From NCBI GenBank assembly GCA_036736205.1, contig DAINMX010000018.1:1-49876 (forward strand): a DNA stretch of 49,876 bases, read 5' to 3'. This document shows positions 33,189-41,432 of the stretch, in pieces; within the stretch, counting starts at the first letter, position 1, and each line of letters begins with the position of its first letter. The translations under genes and the position numbers were made by a program. Origin of the DNA: XYA12-FULL-58-9 sp001798605. Its GTDB lineage: Bacteria; Myxococcota; XYA12-FULL-58-9. Under the pieces are notes generated by a model that searched no databases, was not told where the DNA came from, and saw only the letters and a program-made list of their open reading frames with translations.

Positions 33189-33998
33189 ATGCCATCTCGA
33201 GATGCAAATGCGACGATCATCTTTCGCCGGGAGGTCAATCCGCGGCTCCTCATATTGCGAATAGCTCCTGATGGTTGGCAGCTGCCGAGCTTCACGCCAG
33301 GACAGTACGCGACGTTTGGCATTCCGGCCGCAGCCAGACGCATAGAAACAGCAGACGCTGAGGTCGATCCGCCAAAGCCCGACAAGTTGTTGCTGCGTGC
33401 CTATTCCATTGCTTCGGCGTCGGTGAATCGCGCCTTCATCGAGGTTTATGTCAACCTCGTCGATTCGGGGACCTTTACGCCGCGTCTTTTTGCGTTGCAG
33501 CAAGGGGACAAGCTGTGGCTCAAGCCCACCATCAAAGGCATGTTCACCCTAGATGATGTTCCGAAGGAGAAAGACATTGTCATGATCGCCACCGGTACCG
33601 GGCTCGCGCCATACATGAGTATGTTGCGTACCCATGCCGACGGTGCGGCCCGCCGCTGCATGGTTTTGCTCGGTGCGCGGCACGTGCGGGATCTCGGATA
33701 TCATGAAGAACTCCTCGAGCTCAGCGCCCACCACCCCCATATTGCTTACTGTCCGGCCGTCAGCCGCCCAGAAGTGGAGGTCGAGTGGACAGGGCATGTG
33801 GGTTACGTCCAGGACCTTTGGCAGGGAGATTGGGTGAGGCAAACCTGGGGCCACCGACCGACGCCGGAGACGTCACATGTATTCTTGTGCGGCAATCCTG
33901 CGATGGTCAGCGACATGAAGACGATGCTCGGCAGGGATGGATTTGTCGAGCATTCTCGCCACTCCCCCGGTCAGATCCACACCGAAGAGTATTGGTGA
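33189..33998 (+). CDS. fpr: Ferredoxin-NADP+ reductase (Fpr type)
   Basis: A flavoprotein that moves electrons between NADP(H) and ferredoxin or flavodoxin. It has 269 residues from ATG 33189, with GGAGG ten bases upstream. The FAD motif is RAYSIAS and the NADP-binding glycine motif is ATGTGLAPYMSMLR. FLCGNPAMVSDM is the C-terminal nucleotide segment. The chain ends with HTEEYW, and a terminal aromatic residue is typical of bacterial Fpr enzymes. An insertion of about ten charged residues (near ADAEVDPPKPDK) precedes the FAD motif. It lies 73 bases after the exporter gene. Confidence 0.9.
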   Translation: MPSRDANATIIFRREVNPRLLILRIAPDGWQLPSFTPGQYATFGIPAAARRIETADAEVDPPKPDKLLLRAYSIASASVNRAFIEVYVNLVDSGTFTPRLFALQQGDKLWLKPTIKGMFTLDDVPKEKDIVMIATGTGLAPYMSMLRTHADGAARRCMVLLGARHVRDLGYHEELLELSAHHPHIAYCPAVSRPEVEVEWTGHVGYVQDLWQGDWVRQTWGHRPTPETSHVFLCGNPAMVSDMKTMLGRDGFVEHSRHSPGQIHTEEYW

Positions 33999-34044
33999 GG
34001 GCTACAGACGCATTGAAGGCGTACTTGTCTGACGACACATCCCT

Positions 34045-34674
34045 TCAACCGCGAACGAAGGGATTGTTGCGCTTCTCCCGATCGACGGTCGTTTTGGGAC
34101 CGTGACCGGGAATGACCGTGGTGTGTCCCGGCAACGTGTAGAGGCGATCTCGGATGGAGTTTGCAAGGGCGTTGAAGTCTCCACCGGGCAGATCGGTGCG
34201 ACCAACGCCACCCGCAAAAAGAGTATCGCCGCAAAGCAGGGTATCTGCGCTTTCGATATAGAAGCTGACTCCGCCACGGCTGTGCCCGGGGGTGTGAATG
34301 ACCGTCAACGACTCTGTTCCCACAGTCAAGATGTCATGATCCCTGAGGTCGTGGTCGATGGCACGCCGCTTAGGCGGCGGCAAACCGAACATCATCGCGT
34401 GGGCACCGGCATTGTCGAAGAGAGCTCGGTCCTCTCGATGCAGATAGAGGGGTGCCCCGGTAGTTTCGGTCAACTCTGCGCTACCGCCCATATGGTCAAT
34501 ATGTCCATGGGTGTGAAGGATGCCGATGACCTTGGCACCGAGCTTGGCGAGTCGTGCGAAGATCATCGGAATGTCGCCACCTGGATCGATGACAAAGACT
34601 TCTTTGCTCGCATCATCGCCGAAGAAAACGCAGTTGGCACCGAGGGGACCTGCTGGGAATACGTCAAGGATCAT
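34045..34674 (-). CDS. MBL-fold metallohydrolase (glyoxalase II-like)
   Basis: A 209-residue metal-dependent hydrolase. Motifs are THGHIDHMGG (the HxHxDH site), HTPGHSRGG, GDTLFAGGVGR and IPGHGP, which supply the two-metal ligands. It resembles YcbL/glyoxalase II-like enzymes that hydrolyse thioesters such as S-lactoylglutathione. The C-terminal glutathione-binding domain of classical glyoxalase II is absent. Its ATG overlaps the stop of a frameshifted gene (34671-34953) in an ATGA. This suggests translation depended on that gene, or still does. Confidence 0.9.
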   Translation of the reverse strand: MILDVFPAGPLGANCVFFGDDASKEVFVIDPGGDIPMIFARLAKLGAKVIGILHTHGHIDHMGGSAELTETTGAPLYLHREDRALFDNAGAHAMMFGLPPPKRRAIDHDLRDHDILTVGTESLTVIHTPGHSRGGVSFYIESADTLLCGDTLFAGGVGRTDLPGGDFNALANSIRDRLYTLPGHTTVIPGHGPKTTVDREKRNNPFVRG

Positions 34675-34953
34675 CCCACCGCTGTAGCGAATCGCGCTTG
34701 GGGTTGCAATGGCCCGTCGAGTTCCAGGTGTTCCACGAGCGTGACCAGCGCGGTCGAGCTAAACGGTTCTGTTCGATACAGGACCGATCTGCCCGTCGCG
34801 CAGCAAATCGGCGAGCAGATCGAGGCCACCGGGCTGATCGAGCAAGGCGGCGTAGGGGCCGAGCATGTCGGCAAAATGCTCCCGAATATATGACGTCATG
34901 AAGGCAGCAGTATCGGGACGGGTGTACATCTCCACGTTGAGTCGTTGCGACAT
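34671..34953 (-). pseudogene. Small gene with an internal frameshift
   Basis: It starts at ATG 34953 behind a strong GGAGGAAATAG ribosome site. The first frame encodes 64 residues (TRPDTAAFMTSYIREHFADM, LADLLRDGQIGPV) and stops at 34759-34761. Another frame takes over with natural-looking sequence (VLYRTEPFSSTALVTLVEHL) and ends at 34671, overlapping the next ATG. The simplest reading is one gene of about 94 codons split by a single-base shift near 34765-34790. Whether this is a true mutation, programmed slippage or an assembly error cannot be told here. I recognise no family. Confidence 0.5.
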
Positions 34954-35108
34954 CTATTTCCTCCGATTTCGGCCCACGCGCACGGGCTCATTGTCCGGAC
35001 ATCCTGACGTCGTCGGGGCAATCGGGCAAGTTTTCTGCGTAACCACGTAACCACCGCTGGATCTGGTGCGACCTCTACAAGACGTCACGGCGAGCAATTT
35101 CCACTGGC

Positions 35109-35483
35109 TCAGGCATCGCCCATTCGGTTCATTGGATGGTCTTTGCCTTGGGCTACCCGGCAACTGTCGCAAGTACAGAGCGTACGCAGGTTGTCGAAGG
35201 AGTAGATCCCTGTTGAGTGGCGGTGACCGCCACCATCGTCCCAGATGATCTTGAGGGCGTAGTTGCCGACCTCCTCGATGCCGGTGATTGTTGGAGCATC
35301 AACGGCGACAAAATCCCATCGGCCAGTGTGCCCCTGGCAGTGAGCGCAGGGACAATAGCCGCGCAGATACCGCCAATCATAGGAGCTCTCGTGTCCATCA
35401 TCCCAAGTCACGCGCAGTCGCTTCTCCGTGCTCCTGGTCTCGACTTCCACCGGTGCTACCGGTGCCACAGGATCTCGACTCAT
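35109..35483 (-). CDS. DUF971 (GBBH-like N-terminal domain) protein
   Basis: A 124-residue single-domain protein. Landmarks are LRVTWDDGHES, YLRGYCPCAHC, VGNYALKIIWDDG and HSTGIYSFDNL, plus a later CTCDSC. The fold is the N-terminal domain of gamma-butyrobetaine hydroxylase and binds zinc or iron through cysteines and histidine. Stand-alone versions are often found near iron-sulfur assembly or Mrp genes. Here it sits between a sulfatase-like gene and the frameshifted small gene. Its biochemical role is unknown. Confidence 0.85.
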   Translation of the reverse strand: MSRDPVAPVAPVEVETRSTEKRLRVTWDDGHESSYDWRYLRGYCPCAHCQGHTGRWDFVAVDAPTITGIEEVGNYALKIIWDDGGGHRHSTGIYSFDNLRTLCTCDSCRVAQGKDHPMNRMGDA

Positions 35484-35565
35484 CGTTTAGACTCCTCGTA
35501 TCGATTGGACACTCATGTTAGTCACTGGTCGATTGGATGTCATCCACACGCAGCAGATCAGCAGG

Positions 35566-36996
35566 TCAGCGGACGTAACCAAGAGAGCGCAGTACTTCGA
35601 CCGTTTCGTTGGAGATCTCCGCCTCGCCAACAGCGAGATCAAAACGATCCTTGCGTCGATTCTTCAGCTCTTGACGGAAGAGGCGAACGACGCTGGGGAG
35701 GTGAGTGGAGAGATCGGTGCGCTCGGAGGGGTCCTTTTTGAGATCGTACAACTCCTCTTTGCCCTCGATGAAGGGGTAGGAGGGTTGCAAACGGTTGTTG
35801 CGCAGGTGGCGCACATATTTGTAGCGGTTGGATCTGAGCGACACCTGATTGCCACCGGCGTGCTCGGAAAAGGCTATTCTCTCCGGTGGCACTTCACCGC
35901 GTATCAATGGCCACAATGACCGCCCGCGCATGTTGTGGGGAGGCGGAATGTCGAAGAACTCGAGGAGCGTCGGAAATATGTCGACGAGCTCTACGACTTC
36001 GCTGACTTGAACACCTTGGCGGCCGGCGCCCGGAAAGTACGTGATCAACGGAACGTGCACGGTGGGTTCGTAGAGACCCGTGTGTACAAAATACATGTCG
36101 TGCTCGCCAAGAGCCTCACCGTGATCGGCGGTGAGTACAATCACCGTGCGATGGAGGAGGTCTCGTTCCTCAAGAGAGTCCACGAGTCGGCCGATCTCAT
36201 CGTCTACGTAGGTCACCGCTCCTTGATATTGTGCAAACACCCACTCGACGTCGGTGATGCCGTCGAGCCATTGCAGAAAAAATGGGTGGTCTGACATGTG
36301 TTCGGGCAAAAACGGCCAGATACGCTTGAGAGAACGCTTCGCTGGGTCCCGCTCATCATCATCATAGTAGAAGCGGTCGTAGGGAGGGGGAGGCTGGTAT
36401 GGAGTGTGAACGTCCGCGAAGTGGACCCAGGCATAAAATGGTACTTCGCCTCCCTCGTCGAGCCACTCGAGAAATGTGTCGATGGTGGCGTCGGCACGAC
36501 GGAAGTTGCTACTCTTGACGAAGGTTTGGATGCCCTGGCCGAGGTTGCTGACCTCGGGATTGAGGTGGCGCATATTGGCAATCGAGAAGGTGCGGAACCC
36601 CCGCCCTGCAAACAGCTCTCCCAGTGTTCGCGGAGCGTTACCCAATGCCTCGAAGTTTGAATAGACGTTGTGATCCTGCAGATAGAGACTGGTGAACATC
36701 GACGCGTGTGAAGGGGTTGTGGTCGTCGACTGTGAAATGGCCTGGCTAAATAACACTCCACCGGAGGCAACCCGATCGAAACCCGGAGTCAACACCCGGG
36801 CGTGCCCATAGCTGCTCAGATAGTCCGCACGCAACGTGTCGACAGTCACGAAGATAACACCCAAAGGCGCTGTATCGCCGGCGGGCAGGTTGATGGTTGG
36901 CATGACTATGCGGTGGGGCTTGGCGTGCTCAGGTTCCCGAGGGCCATGGTCACAGCCAAAGAGAAGAGCAAACAACATGACAAACAAACATCGCAC
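35566..36996 (-). CDS. Sulfatase/phosphatase-superfamily lipoprotein without the formylglycine cysteine
   Basis: A 476-residue alkaline-phosphatase-superfamily hydrolase from GTG 36996. The lipobox is ALLFGC. Metal-binding landmarks are VTVDTLRADYLSSYG near D53 and TADHGEALGEHD. The nucleophile region reads TTTTPSHASM (91-100). The usual C/S-x-P-x-R motif has T93 in place of Cys or Ser and H97 in place of Arg. A formylglycine sulfatase is therefore unlikely. Threonine nucleophiles occur in phosphoethanolamine transferases and related phosphodiesterases. The C-terminal LYDLKKDPSE segment is typical of the sulfatase family. The substrate is unknown. Confidence 0.85.
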   Translation of the reverse strand: MRCLFVMLFALLFGCDHGPREPEHAKPHRIVMPTINLPAGDTAPLGVIFVTVDTLRADYLSSYGHARVLTPGFDRVASGGVLFSQAISQSTTTTPSHASMFTSLYLQDHNVYSNFEALGNAPRTLGELFAGRGFRTFSIANMRHLNPEVSNLGQGIQTFVKSSNFRRADATIDTFLEWLDEGGEVPFYAWVHFADVHTPYQPPPPYDRFYYDDDERDPAKRSLKRIWPFLPEHMSDHPFFLQWLDGITDVEWVFAQYQGAVTYVDDEIGRLVDSLEERDLLHRTVIVLTADHGEALGEHDMYFVHTGLYEPTVHVPLITYFPGAGRQGVQVSEVVELVDIFPTLLEFFDIPPPHNMRGRSLWPLIRGEVPPERIAFSEHAGGNQVSLRSNRYKYVRHLRNNRLQPSYPFIEGKEELYDLKKDPSERTDLSTHLPSVVRLFRQELKNRRKDRFDLAVGEAEISNETVEVLRSLGYVR

Positions 36997-37176
36997 GTTG
37001 AAACCATAGCAGGCTGTGCTGAGCTGTCAAAAACAAGGGAATATTTTGCAACAAACTTTTCAAGGCAGATGGTGACGCGTACAATGGCCGATAGGGAATC
37101 ATGACAAGCGATTTGACCAAGAAATGTATTGTGTCGCGGGGTTGGCCTGTGGTTCTCTGCGTCTGTTGGGGGTTAT

Positions 37177-37698
37177 GTGGCTGAACCGCGACGAAGATAC
37201 GACACCGTGGAATTGGTTACGGAGCTCAAGCGCGAGCGCCGTAACGCGCTCATTCTCAGCTTGGCGGGTGTCGGCATCCTGCTGATCTTGTTGCTTCTGT
37301 ACATGACGGCGATCGGTGAGGACGAAGTTCCCACCGTAAATCAGGGCACTGCCACATCCGCGCCCCTCCAGCCTGCCCCAAATCCGACAGAGCCAGCCAC
37401 ACCGACTGAGGCAGCGGCGCCAGAGGTGTCCCCACCGGTGGTAAAGGCGGCCCCGGCAACGGTCATCATCCTTCTCACCAAAAAGGAGGAAGTGTGGGTG
37501 GACGGAAAAAGCCTGGGGAAGATCAAGAAGGACACCATCGAGTTGAGTGCGGATCAGGAGCACGAGATTCGCGTCAAGATGGGCAAGAAGATGGTGACGA
37601 AGACGTTGATTCCAAAAGCTGGTGAAACCTGGGACTTGCGTTTTGATGCGAAGCGCAAGAAAGCCAAGCTCAAAAAGTTGAAGGAGTCATCGCGCTGA
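37177..37698 (+). CDS. Single-pass membrane protein with PEGA-like domain
   Basis: A 173-residue protein from GTG 37177, which follows GTTGGGGGTTAT. A cytoplasmic stretch of about 22 residues is followed by one membrane helix (LILSLAGVGILLILLLLYM), a Pro/Thr/Ala-rich spacer, and a C-terminal beta-rich domain (VWVDGKSLGK, HEIRVKMGKK) resembling PEGA domains of surface or receptor proteins. The end is very lysine-rich (KRKKAKLKKLK). It converges on the amidase gene and the two reading frames overlap by 12 bases. Function unknown. Confidence 0.7.
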   Translation: MAEPRRRYDTVELVTELKRERRNALILSLAGVGILLILLLLYMTAIGEDEVPTVNQGTATSAPLQPAPNPTEPATPTEAAAPEVSPPVVKAAPATVIILLTKKEEVWVDGKSLGKIKKDTIELSADQEHEIRVKMGKKMVTKTLIPKAGETWDLRFDAKRKKAKLKKLKESSR

Positions 37699-39291
37699 TG
37701 GCGACATGCCAGCAGCTCGACCTTTCTGCGTATTTGCAACGATGCCATTGGCGATCGCCGCCGCGAGCTGCTTGATGCGAGCGTTGTCGGCTCTGGAGAG
37801 CGCCGCAAACTCATCGGGGCGATTGTAGAAGAGAGCTTCAACAAAGACGAAAGCCGTGTCCGGAACTTTGCGCAACAGTCCCAAGTTTCGCGCAAAAACA
37901 CCGTTTTCGATCTTGCTGGCGTTGCTGCCGTGACCTGTCTGCAAGGGGATGCCAAGCTCGTTTGAGATGCTGTGAACGATCGAGGTTCCAAGGTCCACCG
38001 ACTCTTGCCATGAATCCTTCTCGAGAAGGTGGCGTGCGAAATAGGCGCGATCCTCGCGAGTGGAGAGCTCCCCTTTCATGAAACCGCCGGGAACGTAGAT
38101 TTTTGTCCGACTGGGAGCGGACGTATTGATGGCGTGGTCGGTGACTGGAGACAACGGTAGAGGGACGACCGCATCAAAATGCAGCGACAACGTGATGTCT
38201 GCTCCGAAATCACGAATCTTTTTGGCGCGAGCGTCGAGGTCAGAGCTCGTGAAATAATGCCGACGCTTGTGGCTCGCAAACATGTCCTTCACATGAAAGT
38301 TGCGCTCAAATGCCCGAATCAAGGCGGCATCGTCCCCCGGAGTTGTCAGGAGCTCTTGAAACCAGGATGTTCCAGTTGCGGCGCGCAATGCTTCCCGACC
38401 GTGTGCTTGTATGTCGATGTCGTCATAAGCGACTGATGTTACCGGATTTGCACCCGTTCGCGTGATGAGGACCTCGGCCCCAAGCTGCCGCAGCGTCGCG
38501 GCCAAGAGTTCGGCGGTCTTACCGGCGAGTTCACCCTCCGACAAACGGTGACCGTTATTTTCGATGTACTTACCGGTGATGTCTGCCCACTCACCGCCCA
38601 TGTGTCCGGGATCGATGGCGATACGCATGCCCTGCAGGGGTTTGGCAGCATCGTCGGATGCCCTCTGGATTAGGGGACCCACGACATCGTTGGTGGAGAA
38701 GATCGAGGTATCACTGGCATGTGGATCATCGACAGCGGCAGGGGGGGGCACAGCCAGTTTGACTTCAAAGTCCAAACGCTGTTTCGAATCGCGGTCGCGA
38801 TACACCCGCAACACCGGAATGCCTTGCGGATCGTCGACGATTTCTGCGTAGTGTTTGAGCAGCTCACCTTGGGGATCGAGATGTTTTAGCCGCTCCTTGA
38901 GCTGTTTCAGGGTGATGCCACCGGCAAGATCGTCCAGTCGGACTGGCATCACTGTTTCAGGTTCGACACCGAAGTGTTCGAGTATCAATTGTGTCCTTCT
39001 CAGAAGCTCGTTCGCCGGCCGCAGGGCGTATGGATTGAATTCTGCCAACACCGGACGTGGCAGCTTGAGAGTATGGGTTTGAAGGTAGGCACCGCTGCCG
39101 ATTAGCACCAGCTCATTTCGCGAAACCTGGGACGCCGAATGGTACGCCAAATCGACTTGATCGCTCTCTTTGCTCTGCTTTGAGTCCTCAAGCGGGTGCT
39201 GGGCGTCGCTCTCGCCGAGGATGAGCTGGTCGGACTCGTTGCGCCCAGAACCTCTGACTCCATCCACCAAAACGAGACATCCTTTCTGCAA
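37687..39291 (-). CDS. N-acetylmuramoyl-L-alanine amidase (Amidase_3)
   Basis: A zinc amidase that cuts the bond between MurNAc and the stem peptide of peptidoglycan. The catalytic domain (about 225-520 of 534) has IAIDPGHMGG (first His), a glutamate in SEGELAGKTAELL, LSLHFDA (second His) and the catalytic Glu in FVEALFYNRPDEF. The N-terminal 220 residues are not a family I recognise. No signal peptide is visible and the start is uncertain: TTG 39291 is the extreme choice, with GTG and TTG codons further in. A tandem-repeat gap lies about 60 bases upstream, so the true 5' end may be disturbed. Confidence 0.85.
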   Translation of the reverse strand: MQKGCLVLVDGVRGSGRNESDQLILGESDAQHPLEDSKQSKESDQVDLAYHSASQVSRNELVLIGSGAYLQTHTLKLPRPVLAEFNPYALRPANELLRRTQLILEHFGVEPETVMPVRLDDLAGGITLKQLKERLKHLDPQGELLKHYAEIVDDPQGIPVLRVYRDRDSKQRLDFEVKLAVPPPAAVDDPHASDTSIFSTNDVVGPLIQRASDDAAKPLQGMRIAIDPGHMGGEWADITGKYIENNGHRLSEGELAGKTAELLAATLRQLGAEVLITRTGANPVTSVAYDDIDIQAHGREALRAATGTSWFQELLTTPGDDAALIRAFERNFHVKDMFASHKRRHYFTSSDLDARAKKIRDFGADITLSLHFDAVVPLPLSPVTDHAINTSAPSRTKIYVPGGFMKGELSTREDRAYFARHLLEKDSWQESVDLGTSIVHSISNELGIPLQTGHGSNASKIENGVFARNLGLLRKVPDTAFVFVEALFYNRPDEFAALSRADNARIKQLAAAIANGIVANTQKGRAAGMSPSAR

Positions 39292-39353
39292 ACCTAAAAA
39301 CCAAGACCCAACTCCACATGTTCCTTATCGGCGTGCCCCACAGAGTGTTGCGC

Positions 39354-39493
39354 GGCGTTCTGGCGTTCTGNNNNNNNNNNNNNNNNNNNNNNNNNNNNNN
39401 NNNNNNNNNNNNNNNNNNNNNNNNNNNNNNNNNNNNNNNNNNNNNNNNNNNNNNNNNNNNNNNNNNNNNNGGCGTTCTGGCGTTCTGCGTTCT
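39354..39493. repeat. 8-bp tandem repeat tract interrupted by 100 N
   Basis: GGCGTTCT occurs twice directly before the N run (39354-39369) and twice directly after it (39471-39486), followed by a degenerate GCGTTCT. The gap (39371-39470) is therefore inside a tandem array that the assembler could not resolve. Confidence 0.85.
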
Positions 39494-39610
39494 GCCTGCT
39501 TCACAACGTAGTCGTGGTTAGTTGTGGTTGGTCAGTTCCCTCCTATCAATCGCTTCCGGAGATATCAAATACCTGCACCTCGAGGGATGGGCCCGGCGGT
39601 GGTGGATCGT

Positions 39611-39659
39611 GGGCGATCAGATTGATGGGCGAACAGATTGATGTTGCGAACAGATTGAT
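39611..39659. repeat. Three tandem copies of a 16-bp unit
   Basis: GGGCGATCAGATTGAT, GGGCGAACAGATTGAT, then GTTGCGAACAGATTGAT. They lie about 40 bases upstream of tRNA-Pro and could bind a protein or be an ordinary short repeat. Confidence 0.75.
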
Positions 39660-39700
39660 TGACAGGTTTGAGGCAATGCGCTAGCTACGCTGCTCCCGAT

Positions 39701-39777
39701 CGGGGTGTAGCTCAGCCTGGTAGAGCGCTTGGTTCGGGACCAAGAGGCCCAGGGTTCAAATCCCTGCACCCCGACCA
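39701..39777 (+). tRNA. tRNA-Pro (anticodon CGG)
   Basis: A full cloverleaf: acceptor CGGGGTG/CACCCCG, D-arm GCTC-GAGC, anticodon stem CTTGG/CCAAG with loop TTCGGGA giving anticodon CGG, and T-arm CAGGG-TTCAAAT-CCCTG. The discriminator A is at 39774 and CCA is encoded (39775-39777). It reads codon CCG. There is no sign of an integrase or att duplication beside it. Confidence 0.97.
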
Positions 39778-39780
39778 ATT

Positions 39781-40779
39781 CTAACCATGGTTACGTAACA
39801 TGAGCTCGGTGGGATGCAGATCCAAGTAGGTTTGCTGCGCCAGGTATTCGATGCCGTAACGCCTCACGTGATGCTTGAGCAGAGTCAACGGCACCACAAG
39901 GGGTATGTGGCCCGCGCGATAACTGGCGATGACCTCCTGGATCTCCTGGCGATCGTTGGAGTCGATGAGCTTTTTGAAATACCCTGCAATGTGCTGAAGG
40001 ACGTTGGTCTGTTTGCCCCGGGTGGCCATCGTGCGCAGGCCGTTCAAGAACAGCGTTTCGTACTCGCTAGCCACCTGCTGGCGATCCCTTTCCTTGGTAG
40101 CGGCCACCAGCCGGCCTAGCTCCTGGTAGGTGGGGCGGTCGTGGGCCAGGAGCAGTAGCTTCTCACGGGCATGGAAGGCGACCAGGTCGCCCAGCCTCCA
40201 GCGGCCGCCAAACAGGGTGCGGACGCGGCGATAGGCAAAGATCCGTTCGACGAAGTTCTCCCTCAACCCGGCGTCGTTGAGACGGCCATCTTCTTCTACC
40301 GGGAGATTGGGGAACCGCTCTATCAGCTCCCTGGCGTACAGGCCTCGGCCATTGCGTGCCGGGGCCACTCCAGGCTTAGCATCATAGATGCGGACGCGCT
40401 CCATACCGCAGCTCGGCGAGCCCTTCTGAAGGATGTAACCGCAGAGGTCTTCCTTGGCGAGCTCCTTGGTCCGCTTGCGCGCATAGGACTCCAACCGCAC
40501 CGTATGATCGGTATTGCTCTTGGGCGCCACAAGCCGAACCGCTCCATTGTTCTCGTCGCCTCGCACGAGCCGCAGGGTCTCTCTGGGGATCCCGAGGCCG
40601 ATCTCGACCTCAGGGCAGACCGGCACAAAGCGCACGTAGGTGCCGAGGGTGTCTCTAATGAAACGGTCGAGCTTGTGACCGCCGTTGTAGCGGACCTCTT
40701 GGCCCAGGACGCAGGCCGAAATCCCGATAGGAATATCCACAGCCTTTGGCTGTTCGTCTTGTTGAGTTATCTTCGTCAT
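39781..40779 (-). CDS. DUF523 - DUF1722 protein (YbgA-like)
   Basis: A 332-residue protein from ATG 40779. The N-terminal DUF523 half has GISACVLGQEVRYNGGH, VCPEVEIGLGIPRE and QKGSPSCGMERVR, with three conserved cysteines that may hold an iron-sulfur cluster. The C-terminal DUF1722 half (about 205-320) includes FHAREKLLLLAH and GYFKK. The combination is common, often near photolyase or stress genes, and related domains have been linked to 2-thiouracil breakdown (from memory). Here it neighbours a secreted rhodanese. The stop lies four bases past the tRNA CCA end. Confidence 0.88.
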   Translation of the reverse strand: MTKITQQDEQPKAVDIPIGISACVLGQEVRYNGGHKLDRFIRDTLGTYVRFVPVCPEVEIGLGIPRETLRLVRGDENNGAVRLVAPKSNTDHTVRLESYARKRTKELAKEDLCGYILQKGSPSCGMERVRIYDAKPGVAPARNGRGLYARELIERFPNLPVEEDGRLNDAGLRENFVERIFAYRRVRTLFGGRWRLGDLVAFHAREKLLLLAHDRPTYQELGRLVAATKERDRQQVASEYETLFLNGLRTMATRGKQTNVLQHIAGYFKKLIDSNDRQEIQEVIASYRAGHIPLVVPLTLLKHHVRRYGIEYLAQQTYLDLHPTELMLRNHG

Positions 40780-40844
40780 TGCTTTTTCCCTACCTTCGAG
40801 GTCAGGAGTTTGCAATGAAGGTGCCCCCCCCCGCAGCAGGTTTG

Positions 40845-41285
40845 TCAAACGCTCGTTGGTGTCGTTTGCTTACCAGCTTCTTGCCAGCCCATGATGCCCG
40901 CCTCCAGGACGTAAACATTCTTGTAGCCAGCTTGGGCGGCGCGCTTGGCAGCACTCGGCGCCGCTGTGCACTTGGTGTTGGCACAATAGAACACGAGGAC
41001 AGCGGCCTTGTCCTTGGGTAGCTCCGCCATGTCGTACTCATTGAAAGACGACAGGAGCTTGGCCCGGGGAATGGTGCCGTATTTTTCTCGGGTCTTGGGG
41101 TTGTTGGCATCAAAGATCGCAATCTCTTGATTGGCCTGCTGCATCTGCACGAGCTGTGCGACAGTCACCGCTTTTGGCGTCTTGTTTGCGGCAGTGGTTG
41201 CGGCCTCACCACACGCCTGAGCGTCTGTGGATACAAAGGTTGCCATTGCAACAATGGCAGAGATGGCAAAGAAAGATCTCTTCAT
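40845..41285 (-). CDS. Secreted rhodanese-like protein
   Basis: A 146-residue single-domain rhodanese with a signal peptide (about residues 1-25, ATFVSTDAQA). ATG 41285 has GAGGG six bases upstream. The active-site loop starts at the cysteine in FYCANTKCTAAPS. IFDANNPKTREKYGTIPRA and VYVLEAGIMGWQEAG are family landmarks. The second loop cysteine and the missing arginine make it non-standard. It would act on sulfur in the periplasm. The partner is unknown. Confidence 0.88.
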   Translation of the reverse strand: MKRSFFAISAIVAMATFVSTDAQACGEAATTAANKTPKAVTVAQLVQMQQANQEIAIFDANNPKTREKYGTIPRAKLLSSFNEYDMAELPKDKAAVLVFYCANTKCTAAPSAAKRAAQAGYKNVYVLEAGIMGWQEAGKQTTPTSV

Positions 41286-41432
41286 GATGACCCTCACAAC
41301 AGAGTTGGGTTGAATCGTTATGTCGGGATGCCGCACGGCTGACGAGCTGTGGGGCGAGACAGGTCAAAGATAACAACTTGGCTCACGACCGCCATAGGCG
41401 GAGGACGATTTTCTCGGTGGGTTCGTCTCAGT

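Larger units (their letters stand above)
39292..39700. other. Intergenic region with scaffold gap and two tandem-repeat tracts
   Basis: 409 bases without a convincing gene between the amidase and tRNA-Pro. It contains an 8-bp repeat tract broken by 100 N (39354-39493) and a 16-bp triple repeat (39611-39659). Nothing else is recognised. Confidence 0.7.

Noticed and set aside
37089..37176. A sigma-70 promoter starting with TTGACC upstream of the PEGA-like gene
   Set aside because: No acceptable -10 hexamer lies at 16-18 bases.
39541..39660. CRISPR-like array before tRNA-Pro
   Set aside because: The 16-bp units are directly adjacent with no spacers, and no cas genes are near.
39701..39777. tRNA-Pro as an integration site
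   Set aside because: No duplicate of the tRNA 3' end and no integrase are found on either side in this window.
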